Shown: one piece after another, positions 37,448 through 47,179 of the stretch | Layout of the letters: each line of letters starts with the position of its first letter | Position numbering within the stretch: position 1 is the first letter of the stretch | Assembly: GCF_007856155.1 (NCBI RefSeq) | Contig: NZ_CP042266.1 | Span: 2,170,001-2,234,000, forward strand | Direction of reading: 5' to 3' | DNA length: 64,000 nt | DNA from: Streptomyces qinzhouensis | GTDB taxonomy: Bacteria > Actinomycetota > Actinomycetes > Streptomycetales > Streptomycetaceae | The notes under the pieces: model-generated | What the model was told of the DNA's origin: nothing | Databases searched by the model: none | Seen by the model: only the letters and a program-made list of their open reading frames with translations | Translations under genes and position numbers: made by a program

Positions 37448-40443
37448 CGGCGGCGGTCGTCGCGGATCGTGGCGCGCAGCCCGCGTCCGGTGCCGGACAC
37501 CGCGACGGGGCCGTCCTCATCGGTGCGCAGCACCACGGCGCCCAGGGACCGGTAGGCGGCGACGGTACGCGGCGCGGGGTGGCCGTACCGGTTGTCCCGG
37601 CCCGCGGAGATCAGGGCGAAGGCGGGGCGTACCGCCCTGAGCAGCCCCGGGTCCTGGTGCGCGGACCCGTGGTGGGCCACCTTGACCACGTCCACCTCCC
37701 CCAGCGCGGGCCGGGTCCGCAGCAGAGCCCGCTGAGCGGGCGGCTCCAGATCGCCGAGCAGCAGCAGTACCGGGCCCCCGGCGATCCGGACGAGCAGCGT
37801 CACGCTGGCATCGTTGGCGTCGTCGGCATGGAACAGCGCGGCGGCCGCACGGGGTCCGGTGTCCGGCCACAGGACCTGCCAGTCCAGTGGCCCGGCCCTT
37901 CGGCGCTCGCCCGGCCCCGCCCGGTGGAGGGGGATGCCCGCCGCGTTCGCGGTGCGGCGGACGAAGGCCGCCTGGGCCCGCGGCTCGTCGAGGACGGTGG
38001 TCTGCACGGCGCCGACCGAACGGCCGCGCAGCACACCGGGCAGTCCTCGGACATGGTCGGCATGGAAGTGGGTGAGCACGACCATCGGCACCCGGGTGAT
38101 TCCCAGCTCCCGGAGACAGCGGTCGACGGCGTCCGGATCGGGGCCCGTGTCCACCACGACGGCGGACCGCGGCCCGGCCGCCAGCACCATCGCGTCGCCC
38201 TGGCCCACATCGCATATCACCAGCGCCCACCCGGGCGGTGGCCACCCGGACAGCACCCGGGCCAGCGGCGCGGGCCGGACCACGGCGCAGAGCAGCAGCA
38301 CGGCGCAGACCGCCGCCGCCCAGGGGCGGTACGAGAGCCGGCGGATCAGGAGCACGGCGAACGCCACGGCGACGGCGAGCAGCATCCCGCCCCGCCAGCC
38401 ACCCGGCCAGTCGGCCTGTGCGCCGGGCAGTGCGGACCCCGCACGGGCGACGATCGCGATCCACCGGGCGAACCATCCGGCGACGGTGGCCGACGCCACG
38501 GCGACCGGCATCGCCACCGGTGCGGCGGCCAGCGCGGCGAAGCCGAGGACCGTGGCGGGCGCGGTCGCCAGCTCGACGGCCAGATTGCAGGGAACGGAGA
38601 CCAGACCGACCTTCGCGGTGAAGATCGTGACCACCGGTGCGGTCACGGTCTGCGCCGCCGCCGACACGGCCAGTATCTCGGCGATCCTCGGCGGCACTCC
38701 CCGCCGCCTCAGTGCGGCGCTCCAGCCGGGGGCGATGAGCAGCAGGGCGCCGGTGGCCAGGACGGACAGCGCGAAACCGTAGTTCCGGGCGAGCATCGGG
38801 TCGTAGAGCACCAGCAGCAGTACGGCGGCGGCAAGGGCGGGCATCAGCGAACGCCGTCTTCCGGTGCCGATGGCGAGCAGGGTGACGGCGCCGCAGGCCG
38901 CTGCCCGCAGCACACTCGGCTCGGGCCGGCACACCACGACGAACACCAGGGTGAGTCCGCCCCCGGCGAGTGCCGTCCCTCGGAGGGTGATGCCCAGCCG
39001 AGGCGCGAGGCCACCCCGCTCGATCCGGCCCGCCCGGCCCGGTGGCCCGATCAGCAGGACCAGCACGATGGTGAGATTGCTGCCCGAGACGGCCAGCACA
39101 TGCGTCAGATCCGTGACTTCGAAGGCCTTCCGGAGCTCGGGGGTGAGTCGGGAGGTGTCGCCCACGGTGATCCCGGGGACCAGCGCCCGGGCATCCGGCG
39201 GCAGGCCGTCGGTCGCCTCGCGCAGCCCGGCCCGGAGCCTTCCCGCCGTCCGCTGGACCCGGGTCGGCCCGCCGACGACCTCCGGCGCCCGACCGGTGAC
39301 GCGCAGGACGGCGGCGTACGTCTCACCCCGGCGACCGGGCGGTGAGAGCCGCCCGGTCAGCCTGAGCCGGGTGGAGGGCAGCAGCCGCTGCCACGCCGCG
39401 AGGCGCCGGGGCGCCGCCGCCGGGCGGACGATCACCAGGACCGGCGTCCGGGTCGCGGTGGTCCTCCCGGCGGGCCCGATGACCTTGGTGGCATCCGCGC
39501 CGATCACCACCAGCGGGTTCCCGGGCCCGCCGCTCCCGGTGCCGGAGAGCGTGATCCTCGGATCCGAGACCACCGTGGCCTCGACGGTCGTGGTGGCGTA
39601 CCGCTCGGCGAGGGCGGGCAGCGGCCCGCGGCGCAGATCGGCGGAGTGCAGCCCGGCGGCGGACGCGCCCGCCGCCGCGCACAGCAGGACCGCCGCGAGC
39701 GCCACGGCATTGGGCCCACGCCGCCGCACCCCGGAAGCGGGTTCCGGGCGATCGTGCCCGCCCCGGACCGGCGTCCGCAGCGCCGGGCGAGGGTCCCCCG
39801 CGGGGAGTGCCGTCGCATCCGCCCGACCCCGCCGCACCCCGGAAGCAGGTTCCGGGCGATCGTGCCCGCCCCGGACCGGCGTCCGCAGCGCCGGGCGAGG
39901 GTCCCCCGCGGGGAGCGCCATCGCATCCGCCCGGCCCCGCTCTCGTACCCGTCGAACCGGGCGGGTGTCCCCTCCGGAGACCGCCGTCATCTGCCCGCCA
40001 CGCCCGCCCCGCGCTGTCCGGACGAGGCCGGTCTCCACTCCGGAGCCTGCCCTCGTCTCACCGCCGGCCCGGCCCCGCGGCCGCCGGGCCGGGCGAGTGT
40101 TCCTTTCAGAGGCCTCCATCACCCCGCCGTCACCGCGGCCCCGCACTCTCCGGACCGGGCCGGTCTCCCGCCCGGAACCTGCCGTCGGCTCCGCTCCGGC
40201 TCCGGCCCTCAACCGCCGGACCAGCACGGGGACCAGCAGCAGTACCGCGCCTGTGAGACAGGCCGTCACCGCGGCGGCCGTCCACCGGCCCGGGGTGCCG
40301 ACGGCGACGGCGGCGGCCAACCAGGCCGCGGCGGCCGGTGCCACCAGCCTCAGATCGGCCGGCCCCTCCTGCCGGGGGTCGGCGGCCCCCAGCCGGTTCC
40401 CGGAGGCGGCATGAACGGCCTGCCGCGCCGTCGTCTCCGTCAT
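37448..40443 (-). CDS. comEC: ComEC/Rec2 competence-type membrane protein (3' end undefined)
   Basis: DNA-uptake channel homologue. It has N-terminal helices, an unusual Arg/Gly-rich insertion, the competence domain (TDLTHVLAVSGSNLTIVLVL near residue 420), many helices, and a C-terminal metallo-beta-lactamase domain (VICDVGQGDAMVLAAG, VLTHFHADHVRGLPG, KVAHHGSAHQDPG). The ATG at 40443 overlaps the comEA stop. Conserved sequence ends near 37449 (GLRATIRD), but no stop follows: the frame continues to the holA stop at 34972 (1,823 codons). The low coordinate given is where homology ends, not a stop codon. Confidence 0.88.
39723..39938 (-). repeat. 108-bp in-frame tandem duplication inside comEC
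   Basis: Two copies (39723-39830 and 39831-39938) differ at only a few bases. Each encodes 36 aa rich in Arg, Gly and Pro (RADATALPAGDPRPALRTPV and similar). More diverged copies appear to continue upstream in the protein. This lies in a soluble loop after the first membrane helices. Confidence 0.9.
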
Positions 40444-41486
40444 GGCCGCACCAGAGTCCGGAGCTCCGCGAACCGGCGCTCGCCGATGCCGTCGACCTCG
40501 CGCAGCTGGTCGACGGAGCGGAAACCTCCGCTCCGGGTGCGGTAGTCCACGATGTGCCGGGCCAGCACGGGGCCGACACCCGGCAGAGTGTCCAGCTCTT
40601 CCACGGTGGCCGTGTTCAGCCCGACCGGTCCGCCGGGCTCTTCGGGGGGAAGGGGAGCGGCCCCGGCGCCGGGTGTCCCGACGGCCGCCCCGACCACCAC
40701 GTGCTCTCCGTCCGTCAGCACCCGCGCCCGGTTCAGCCCACTCAGATCGGTGCCGGCCTTCGCGCCCCCGGCGGCCGCCAGCGCGTCGGCGACCCGGGCC
40801 CCCTCGGGAAGCCTGAGCACCCCCGGCCGCCGCACCTTCCCGCTCACGTCCACCACCACCCGGCCGCGGGGCGGCGTCGCAGCCCCGGGCACCGCGGTCC
40901 CGGGGGACGGTGCCTCTCGCTGGGCCGCGCCCTGCCGCAGGGTCTCGGGCGGCTTCACAGTCCGCGGCCGGCCCGTCCAGAAGTGGAGAGCGGCGAGAAC
41001 GGCCGCCACCACCAGGACGGCGGTGAGCGCGGCCAGGGCTCGGGGTTCGAGGCCGCACCGGAGCTGCACCCAGAGAGGGAGCCGCTCCCGCACGGCGAGT
41101 CCGGCCCGCCGCAGTGTGCCGTCCCCGGGCCCGGGCTCCCCCGCATCGGGCACCGTCCCCGGACGGCCCCGGCGCACACCACCGCCGTCAAGCGCGGCAG
41201 CCAAACCGGCCAGGCCGGGGCCAGGCCCGCGGGCCCGCCCCACCGGCGGCTCCCCCGGCCGGAGCACACCCACCGCGTCCACCCCGGCCCGGGCACCGGC
41301 CACACCGACGGCACCCCTGCCGACCCTGGCCCGCGCCGGCCGCGGCGGCCGGCCTCTGCCGGGCCCCGGCCCCGCTCCCCTGCGCGCACTCGGCACAGCG
41401 CCCGGCCGCCGCACGGCGCGGGAACGGCTGTCGGATGCCGGGGCACGGCCCGGCCCACTCGTCGCGGAACGTGATCGAAGAACCAT
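40440..41486 (-). CDS. comEA: ComEA-type helix-hairpin-helix DNA-binding protein
   Basis: Membrane-anchored DNA receptor type, 348 aa. A long Arg/Gly/Pro-rich leader precedes one membrane helix (about residues 155-172, ALAALTAVLVVAAVLAALHF), an SLBB domain (VVVDVSGKVRRPGVLRLPEG ... GARVADALAAAGG) and two helix-hairpin-helix repeats (GLNTATVEELDTLPGVGP and FRSVDQLREVDGIGERRFAE). ATG 41486 chosen over a GTG at 41504. It overlaps comEC, forming a two-gene operon. Confidence 0.92.
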   Translation of the reverse strand: MVLRSRSATSGPGRAPASDSRSRAVRRPGAVPSARRGAGPGPGRGRPPRPARARVGRGAVGVAGARAGVDAVGVLRPGEPPVGRARGPGPGLAGLAAALDGGGVRRGRPGTVPDAGEPGPGDGTLRRAGLAVRERLPLWVQLRCGLEPRALAALTAVLVVAAVLAALHFWTGRPRTVKPPETLRQGAAQREAPSPGTAVPGAATPPRGRVVVDVSGKVRRPGVLRLPEGARVADALAAAGGAKAGTDLSGLNRARVLTDGEHVVVGAAVGTPGAGAAPLPPEEPGGPVGLNTATVEELDTLPGVGPVLARHIVDYRTRSGGFRSVDQLREVDGIGERRFAELRTLVRP

Positions 41487-41617
41487 GCCCTCGACCGTAG
41501 GCACAGCTCAAGGATCCCGCTCAAGCCGAGCAAATCCCGTGGAAAACCCCGCTGTTGTGGAGAACTTCCTCACTCTCAGGGGGTAATGGTCCGCGATCGC
41601 GCTCGCGGGTGCGGGAG

Positions 41618-42463
41618 TCAGCGGGCCGAGACCACGGCCCCCAGCAACCCCGGCCCCGTATGTGCCCCGATCACCGCGCCGACCTCGCTCACATGCAGCT
41701 CCCCCAGCCCCGGTACCCGTTCCCGCAGCTTCTCGGCCAGCGCGGACGCCCGCTCCGGGGCGGCAAGATGGTGCACGGCGATGTCCACGCCCCCGGTACC
41801 GGCGCATTCGACGGCCAGCTCCTCCAGCCGGGCGATCGCCTTGGAAGCCGTCCGTACTTTCTCCAGCATCTCGATGCGGCCGCCCTCGAGTTGCAGCAGC
41901 GGCTTCACCGCGAGCGCCGAACCGAGCAGCGCCTGGGCCGCCCCGATCCGGCCGCCGCGCCGCAGATAGTCGAGGGTGTCGACATAGAAGTAGGCATACG
42001 TCCCGGCCGCCCGCTTCTCGGCCGCGGCGACCGTCTCGTCGAGCGTGCCCCCGGCCTGTGCGGTCTCGGCCGCGGCCAGGGCGCAGAAACCGAGCGCCAT
42101 CGCGATCATGCCGGTGTCGACCACGCGCACCGGCACCGGGGCGTCCCGGGCGGCCAGCACGGCGGCGTCGTAGGTACCGGAGAGTTCGGCGGAGAGGTGA
42201 AGGGAGACGATTCCCGTCGCACCGGCATCGGCGGCGGCGCGATAGGTCGCTGCGAAGATCTCCGGGCTGGGCCGGGACGTGGTCACCGAACGCCGCTTCT
42301 GCAGGGCCTGCGCCAACGACCTGGCGGAGATCTCCGTGCCCTCCTCCAGCGCCTGATCGCCCAGGACCACCGTCAGCGGAACCGTCACGATGTTGTGCTG
42401 CTCCACCGCCGACCGTGGCAGATAGGCCGTTGAATCGGTGATGATCGCGACATGGCGGGACAT
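41618..42463 (-). CDS. DegV family fatty-acid-binding protein
   Basis: FakB-like fatty-acid carrier fold, 281 aa. It begins MSRHVAIITDSTAYLPRS (the DST motif contacts the carboxylate), continues VTTSRPSPEIFAATYRAA, GIVSLHLSAELSGTYDAA and YFYVDTLDYLRRGGRIGAAQ in pieces (all DegV marks). In other bacteria FakB hands fatty acids to the FakA kinase; no kinase is in this window. It lies 131 bp upstream of comEA on the same strand. Confidence 0.94.
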   Translation of the reverse strand: MSRHVAIITDSTAYLPRSAVEQHNIVTVPLTVVLGDQALEEGTEISARSLAQALQKRRSVTTSRPSPEIFAATYRAAADAGATGIVSLHLSAELSGTYDAAVLAARDAPVPVRVVDTGMIAMALGFCALAAAETAQAGGTLDETVAAAEKRAAGTYAYFYVDTLDYLRRGGRIGAAQALLGSALAVKPLLQLEGGRIEMLEKVRTASKAIARLEELAVECAGTGGVDIAVHHLAAPERASALAEKLRERVPGLGELHVSEVGAVIGAHTGPGLLGAVVSAR

Positions 42464-42619
42464 GAGCGGGAGGTTACCGGTCGACGCCCGGCGAGGGCAG
42501 CCCAGCCCCGGTTCGCCGTCCGCTCCGGCCCGGTCCGTGGTCCCGGCCGGGTCCACGGTCCTCGCCCGATTCGCGGTCCCGGCCAGGTCCGCGCTCCTTG
42601 CTCACTTCGCGGTCCTCGC

Positions 42620-43477
42620 TCAGTTCGTGGTCTCCGGCCGTGCGCTCTTCTGCCAGGGGTACTGCTCCAGCCGCGGATCCCGCGCCGTGATCGCCCGCGG
42701 CCCCGCCTCCTCCGCCGCCCCGGCGGTCCCGGCCGCCGCTCCCTCGTCCTCCGGCTGCCCGGCCGTCCGCTCGTAGGGGTGCGTCGCGGGCTCGGGCCGC
42801 GCGGGCCGCTCATACGGATGGGCCGCCCCCGGAACACCGGAATCAGCCGCGGAAGCAGAAGAAGCAGAAGAAGCAGATGCAGGAGAAGCAGCAGCAGAAG
42901 CCGTGGACTCCGGGGCGCCTCCGGCCTCCGCGCTGTCCGTCCAGTGCCGCAGGGCACCCGCCTCCATGTCGATCTGCGCGCTGAGCGTGTCCAGATCGTC
43001 GTCGGCGAACCGCTGGGCCCGGTCGCGCGCCGCCCATCGCAGCGACTCCGCCGAGTGGACGATCTTCTCCACCCGCTCCCGCAGGTCCGGCAGCTTGGTC
43101 GAGACCGTCGCCTTGTCGGGCTCGCGCTCCAAACGGCGCAGTTCCTCGTCGAGTTCATGGCCGTGGGCGCTGAGCCGGTCGAAGAGGGCCAGGGACTCCG
43201 TCAGCGAGGCGTCCTCGGCAACCCCCGCCCGCAGGGCGTCCTGAGTGGCCCGCATGGACGTGCGCAGCGAGAGCCGGAGCTGTGCCAGCTCGCCGGCGAC
43301 CCCGAGCTGTCCCATGCTCTTGGCCCGCAGGGTGGTGTCCTCGACCGTGCGGCGGGCCTGAGTGACCGTACGCTCCACGCCCCGCTTGGCGGCGCGCACC
43401 GCCTTCATGCTCACGTACGCCCCCAGGGCGACGAAGGCAACGAAAAGCAGCGCCAGAATCAGAATCGCGGCTTCCAT
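42620..43477 (-). CDS. Membrane-anchored coiled-coil protein
   Basis: A 285-aa protein with one N-terminal helix (EAAILILALLFVAFVALGAYV) and a long cytoplasmic helical region rich in Arg/Glu/Leu heptads (about residues 28-175), a DivIVA/ezrin-like look. The C-terminus is low-complexity: a Ser/Ala tract followed by two HPYER repeats, and ends in DPRLEQYPWQKSARPETTN in pieces. ATG 43477 has AAAGG upstream. Conserved next to leuS in this type of genome as far as I recall; no function known. Confidence 0.82.
   Translation of the reverse strand: MEAAILILALLFVAFVALGAYVSMKAVRAAKRGVERTVTQARRTVEDTTLRAKSMGQLGVAGELAQLRLSLRTSMRATQDALRAGVAEDASLTESLALFDRLSAHGHELDEELRRLEREPDKATVSTKLPDLRERVEKIVHSAESLRWAARDRAQRFADDDLDTLSAQIDMEAGALRHWTDSAEAGGAPESTASAAASPASASSASSASAADSGVPGAAHPYERPARPEPATHPYERTAGQPEDEGAAAGTAGAAEEAGPRAITARDPRLEQYPWQKSARPETTN
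42846..42903. repeat. Purine-rich GAAGCAGAA microsatellite within the coiled-coil gene
   Basis: The plus strand runs through repeated AAGCAGAAG units, encoding the Ser/Ala tract on the minus strand. Its low GC stands out from the rest of the window. Confidence 0.75.
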
Positions 43478-43611
43478 GAGCAGCCTTTCGCCTTCGGCCT
43501 CGGATGTGGTTCGCGGGTGTGGTGGTCTCCACGGTCCCACGATCGGTCGTACGTCGTGGCCCCACGTCCCACGCCGGGTGGGTACCCGGTGTCTCCACGG
43601 TAAACGGAGCA

Positions 43612-43648
43612 GGCAGGTTGAGGGTTCCAGCGGAACCCTCAACCTGCC
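43612..43648 (-). terminator. Strong hairpin after leuS
   Basis: GGCAGGTTGAGGGTTCC and its exact complement, a 17-bp stem with a 3-nt loop, about 97 nt after the leuS stop. Probable leuS terminator; the stem would also block read-through into the coiled-coil gene. Confidence 0.75.
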
Positions 43649-43744
43649 CTTAAGGGGAGACCCGGAACCCCCGGCCGGCGGCGGACGGAGGCCGTGAAAC
43701 GGGCCTTCGCACGGCCGTACGGAGGCTCCGGGTCACCGTCCGCG

Positions 43745-46618
43745 TCACGCGGTAACGATGTTCACCAGCTTCGGCGCCCGGACGATGACCTTCCGGATGC
43801 CCGCCCCACCCAGGGCCGCCACCACGGCCGGGTCCGCCAGGGCCAGCGCCTCCAGCTCCTCGTCCGAGATGGCCGGCGACACCTCCAGCCGTGCCTTGAC
43901 CTTGCCCTTGACCTGGACCACGCAGGTCACGGCCTCGTCCACCACATACGCCGGGTTGGCCACCGGGAACGCCCGGTGGACCACCGAGTCCTCGTTCCCC
44001 AGCTTGTGCCACAGCTCCTCCGCGATATGCGGCGCCAGCGGCGCGACCAGCAGTACCAGCGCCTCCGCGATATCGCGCGACAGCGGCCGGCCGGCCTTGG
44101 TCAGATGGTTGTTCAGCTCGGTGATCTTGGCGATGGCAGTGTTGAACCGCAGCGCGGCCAGATCCTGGCCGGCCCCGTCGACGGCCTTGTGCAGCGCCCG
44201 CAGCACGGCCTCGTCGGTCTCCGGCCCGTCGACGACCGTGACCTCGCCCGTCGACTCGTCGACGATATTGCGCCACAGTCGCTGGAGCAGCCGGTACTGG
44301 CCGATGACGGCCCGGGTGTCCCAGGGCCGGGAGACGTCCAGCGGCCCCATCGCCATCTCGTACAGACGCAGTGTGTCGGCACCGTACTCGGCACAGATCT
44401 CGTCCGGGGTGACCGCGTTCTTCAGGGACTTGCCCATCTTGCTCAGCTCGCGCTTGACCTGCTCGCCCTGGTACCAGAAGCCGCCGTCGCGCTCCTCGAC
44501 CTCGGCCGCGGGCACCGGGAAGCCGCGGCCGTCCCGGTAGACGTACGCCTGAATCATGCCCTGGTTGAACAGCCGGTGGAACGGCTCGGCGGACGAGACA
44601 TGGCCCAGGTCGTACAGCACCTTGGACCAGAACCGCGCGTACAGCAGGTGCAGTACGGCGTGCTCCGCGCCGCCCACGTACAGGTCCACGCCGCCGTGCG
44701 GCACGCCCTCGCGCGGGCCCATCCAGTACTGCTCGACGGCCGGGTCGACCAGCTGCCGGTCGTTGCGCGGGTCCAGATAGCGCAGCTCGTACCAGCAGGA
44801 ACCGGCCCAGTTGGGCATGGTGTTGGTCTCGCGGCGGTAGCGCCGCGGCCCGTCGCCCAGGTCCAGGGTGACATGCACCCAGTCCTCGTTGCGCGACAGC
44901 GGGGTCTCGGGCTCGGTGTCGGCGTCGTCCGGGTCGAAGGTCCGCGGCGAGTAGTCGTCGATCTCGGGCAGTTCCAGCGGCAGCATCGACTCCGGCAGCG
45001 CGTGCGCGACGCCGTCCTCGTCGTACACGATCGGGAACGGCTCGCCCCAGTAGCGCTGCCGGCTGAACAGCCAGTCACGCAACCGGAAGTTGATCGTCCC
45101 CTCGCCGATGCCCTCATCGGCCAGCCAGGCGATCATCCGCGACTTGGCCTCGGCGACGTCCAGCCCGTCCAGCGAGATGCGGTCGTTGGCGGAGTTGATC
45201 GCCGGGCCCTGGCCGGTGAACGCCTCGCCCTCCCAGCCCTCCGGCGGCCGTACGGTCCGGATGATGGGCAGCTCGAATGCCTCGGCGAACTCCCAGTCGC
45301 GCTCGTCCTGTCCGGGGACGGCCATGATGGCGCCGGTGCCGTACCCCATCAGGACGTAGTCGGCGACGAAGACCGGGACCCGGGTGCCGGTGACCGGGTT
45401 CACGGCGTACGCACCCGTGAAGACACCGGTCTTGTCCTTGTGCTCGGTCTGCCGCTCGACGTCGCTCTTGCTCTGCGCCTGCTTGCGGTAGGCGGCCACG
45501 GCGTCGGCGGGCGTCGCGGCGCCACCGGTCCAGGCCTCCTTGACCCCCTGGGGCCACTCGGCGGGCAGTACGGCGTCGATCAGGCCGTGCTCGGGCGCCA
45601 GAACCATGTAGGTGGCGCCGAACAGCGTGTCGGGGCGGGTGGTGAAGACGGTGATCCGCTCGTCACCGCCCTCCACGGGGAAGTCCACCCGGGCGCCCTC
45701 GGAGCGGCCGATCCAGTTCCGCTGCTGGAGCTTGATGGCCTCCGGCCAGTCCAGTCCGTTCAGGTCGTTCAGCAGCCGGTCCGCGTAGGCGGTGATCCGC
45801 ATGTTCCACTGGCGCAGCTTGGCCTTGAAGACCGGGAAGTTGCCGCGCTCGGACCGGCCGTCGGCGGTGACCTCCTCATTGGCCAGGACGGTGCCCAGGC
45901 CGGGGCACCAGTTGACCGGGGACTCGGAGGCGTACGCCAGCCGGAAACCGCTCAGGACGTCGGCCCGCTCGACGGCGCTCAGCTCCGCCCAGGCGCGGTC
46001 CGTGCAGGGGACCGCGCGCCCGGTCTCGAACTCGGCGACCAGTTCGGCGATCGGGCGCGCCCGGCCCGCGGTCTCGTCGTACCAGGAGTTGAAGATCTGC
46101 AGGAAGATCCACTGGGTCCAGCGGTAGTACTCGGGGTCGATGGTCGCGATGGAACGACGCTGATCGTGCCCCAGGCCCAGCCGGCGCAACTGCCGCTTCA
46201 TGTTGTCCATGGCCGCCTCGGTCGACACCCGGGGGTGGGTGCCGGTGGCGACGGCGTGCTGCTCGGCCGGCAGGCCGAAGGCGTCGAAGCCCAGGGTGTG
46301 CAGGACGTTGTGGCCGGTCATCCGCTGATGGCGGGCGTAGACATCGGTGGCGATGTACCCGAGGGGGTGGCCGACGTGCAGTCCCGCACCCGAGGGGTAC
46401 GGGAACATGTCCATGACGAACTTCTTGGGCCGCGCGACGACAGCGGGGTCACCGGCCAAATCGCCCACCGGGTTGGGGGCCTCATAGGTGCCCTCGGCCT
46501 CCCAGGCGTCCTGCCAGCGTGCCTCGATGTCGGCGGCCAGGGCGGCGGTGTACCGGTGCGGTGCGGCCGTGTCGCCGCCCGCCGCACCGGCGGGAACTGC
46601 GGGATTCGTCTCGCTCAT
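43745..46618 (-). CDS. leuS: Leucyl-tRNA synthetase
   Basis: Class I synthetase of 957 aa charging tRNA-Leu. HIGH motif as [17 protein letters not shown] (about residue 76), an editing domain inserted in the middle ([20 protein letters not shown]), and KMSKS as [10 protein letters not shown]. The C-terminal tRNA-binding domain ends [18 protein letters not shown] 46618 ([11 protein letters not shown]). Expression is probably governed by the leader peptide and attenuator just upstream. Confidence 0.97.
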   Translation of the reverse strand: MSETNPAVPAGAAGGDTAAPHRYTAALAADIEARWQDAWEAEGTYEAPNPVGDLAGDPAVVARPKKFVMDMFPYPSGAGLHVGHPLGYIATDVYARHQRMTGHNVLHTLGFDAFGLPAEQHAVATGTHPRVSTEAAMDNMKRQLRRLGLGHDQRRSIATIDPEYYRWTQWIFLQIFNSWYDETAGRARPIAELVAEFETGRAVPCTDRAWAELSAVERADVLSGFRLAYASESPVNWCPGLGTVLANEEVTADGRSERGNFPVFKAKLRQWNMRITAYADRLLNDLNGLDWPEAIKLQQRNWIGRSEGARVDFPVEGGDERITVFTTRPDTLFGATYMVLAPEHGLIDAVLPAEWPQGVKEAWTGGAATPADAVAAYRKQAQSKSDVERQTEHKDKTGVFTGAYAVNPVTGTRVPVFVADYVLMGYGTGAIMAVPGQDERDWEFAEAFELPIIRTVRPPEGWEGEAFTGQGPAINSANDRISLDGLDVAEAKSRMIAWLADEGIGEGTINFRLRDWLFSRQRYWGEPFPIVYDEDGVAHALPESMLPLELPEIDDYSPRTFDPDDADTEPETPLSRNEDWVHVTLDLGDGPRRYRRETNTMPNWAGSCWYELRYLDPRNDRQLVDPAVEQYWMGPREGVPHGGVDLYVGGAEHAVLHLLYARFWSKVLYDLGHVSSAEPFHRLFNQGMIQAYVYRDGRGFPVPAAEVEERDGGFWYQGEQVKRELSKMGKSLKNAVTPDEICAEYGADTLRLYEMAMGPLDVSRPWDTRAVIGQYRLLQRLWRNIVDESTGEVTVVDGPETDEAVLRALHKAVDGAGQDLAALRFNTAIAKITELNNHLTKAGRPLSRDIAEALVLLVAPLAPHIAEELWHKLGNEDSVVHRAFPVANPAYVVDEAVTCVVQVKGKVKARLEVSPAISDEELEALALADPAVVAALGGAGIRKVIVRAPKLVNIVTA

Positions 46619-46690
46619 GGTCTTCAAAGCTCCATCGATGTCTCTGCCCAGCGTTCGGAATGGGCGCCCGGGCGGGGCACGGGGCCCGTT

Positions 46691-46772
46691 AAACAAAAGG
46701 ACCCCTCGCACAGGAGGGGACGCCGCGCCGATTCCGACCGGACTCTCATCCGTCGGGACTGATCAGCGCGGC
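46691..46772 (-). promoter_or_regulatory. leuS transcription attenuator
   Basis: On the minus strand CCCCTC-CTGTGC-GAGGGG is followed by TCCTTTTGTTT, one of the few intrinsic terminators in this window with a T-rich tail (hairpin 46702-46719). Just before it, an 11-bp helix can pair 46762-46772 (end of the leader ORF) with 46722-46732, enclosing a further hairpin. The lower arm abuts the terminator stem, so ribosome position on the leader could decide folding. Classical attenuators were predicted before leuS in some Streptomyces (recalled, not checked). Confidence 0.82.
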
Positions 46773-46801
46773 CCGCTCAGCAGAAGGCGTACGGCACGCA
46801 T
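46763..46801 (-). CDS. leuS leader peptide MRAVRLLLSGPR
   Basis: A 12-codon ORF with three consecutive Leu codons (CTT CTG CTG), ending TGA 44 nt before the terminator stem. It resembles the leuA leader ([10 protein letters not shown]...), with Met-Arg, then a Leu run and Ser. Ribosome stalling at the Leu codons would couple leuS transcription to tRNA-Leu charging. Confidence 0.82.
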   Translation of the reverse strand: MRAVRLLLSGPR

Positions 46802-47179
46802 GGCGTCAGGGTACCGCAGGGGGCCTCGGCGCCGCTCGCGGCATCCGGGCGATGACGGGGCCGTCGGGCCGGGCGCCGGACCGCGAAAGTGGTGCCCGGG
46901 CGCCGGGCCCCGGAGGGCTGGGCGGCGACCGCGGAAGGAGGTGTCCGGGCGTCGAGACAACCGGAAGCGGGCGCCGTATGTAACGGCATGAAGATCGTAC
47001 GGCCGTCCGCGGCACGCCCCGGTGCGAGGGTGTCGTCGCTTCCCCCGGGCGCATTCCCGCGGAACGCGACGGCACCTGCCCACGGTTCCGCTCCCGAAAC
47101 CCCGAAACCCCGTTCCGCTCGGTACGGGGCCACTTAGCATGCGTCAACGGGACCGCCTCCTCACCCTCGGAGTTGCCCC
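46802..47179. other. Divergent gap between leuS leader and the cytochrome-like gene
   Basis: No gene seen. It must hold promoters for both directions. Open frames on either strand here lack codon bias and ribosome sites. No repeat or clear operator. Confidence 0.5.

Noticed and set aside
43694..46762. A 1,022-codon plus-strand open frame opposite leuS
   Set aside because: Antisense shadow of leuS, with low-complexity Val/Gly/Arg composition and no ribosome site.
46620..47000. T-box riboswitch before leuS
   Set aside because: The conserved T-box antiterminator sequence is not present; the Leu-rich leader ORF explains the terminator better.
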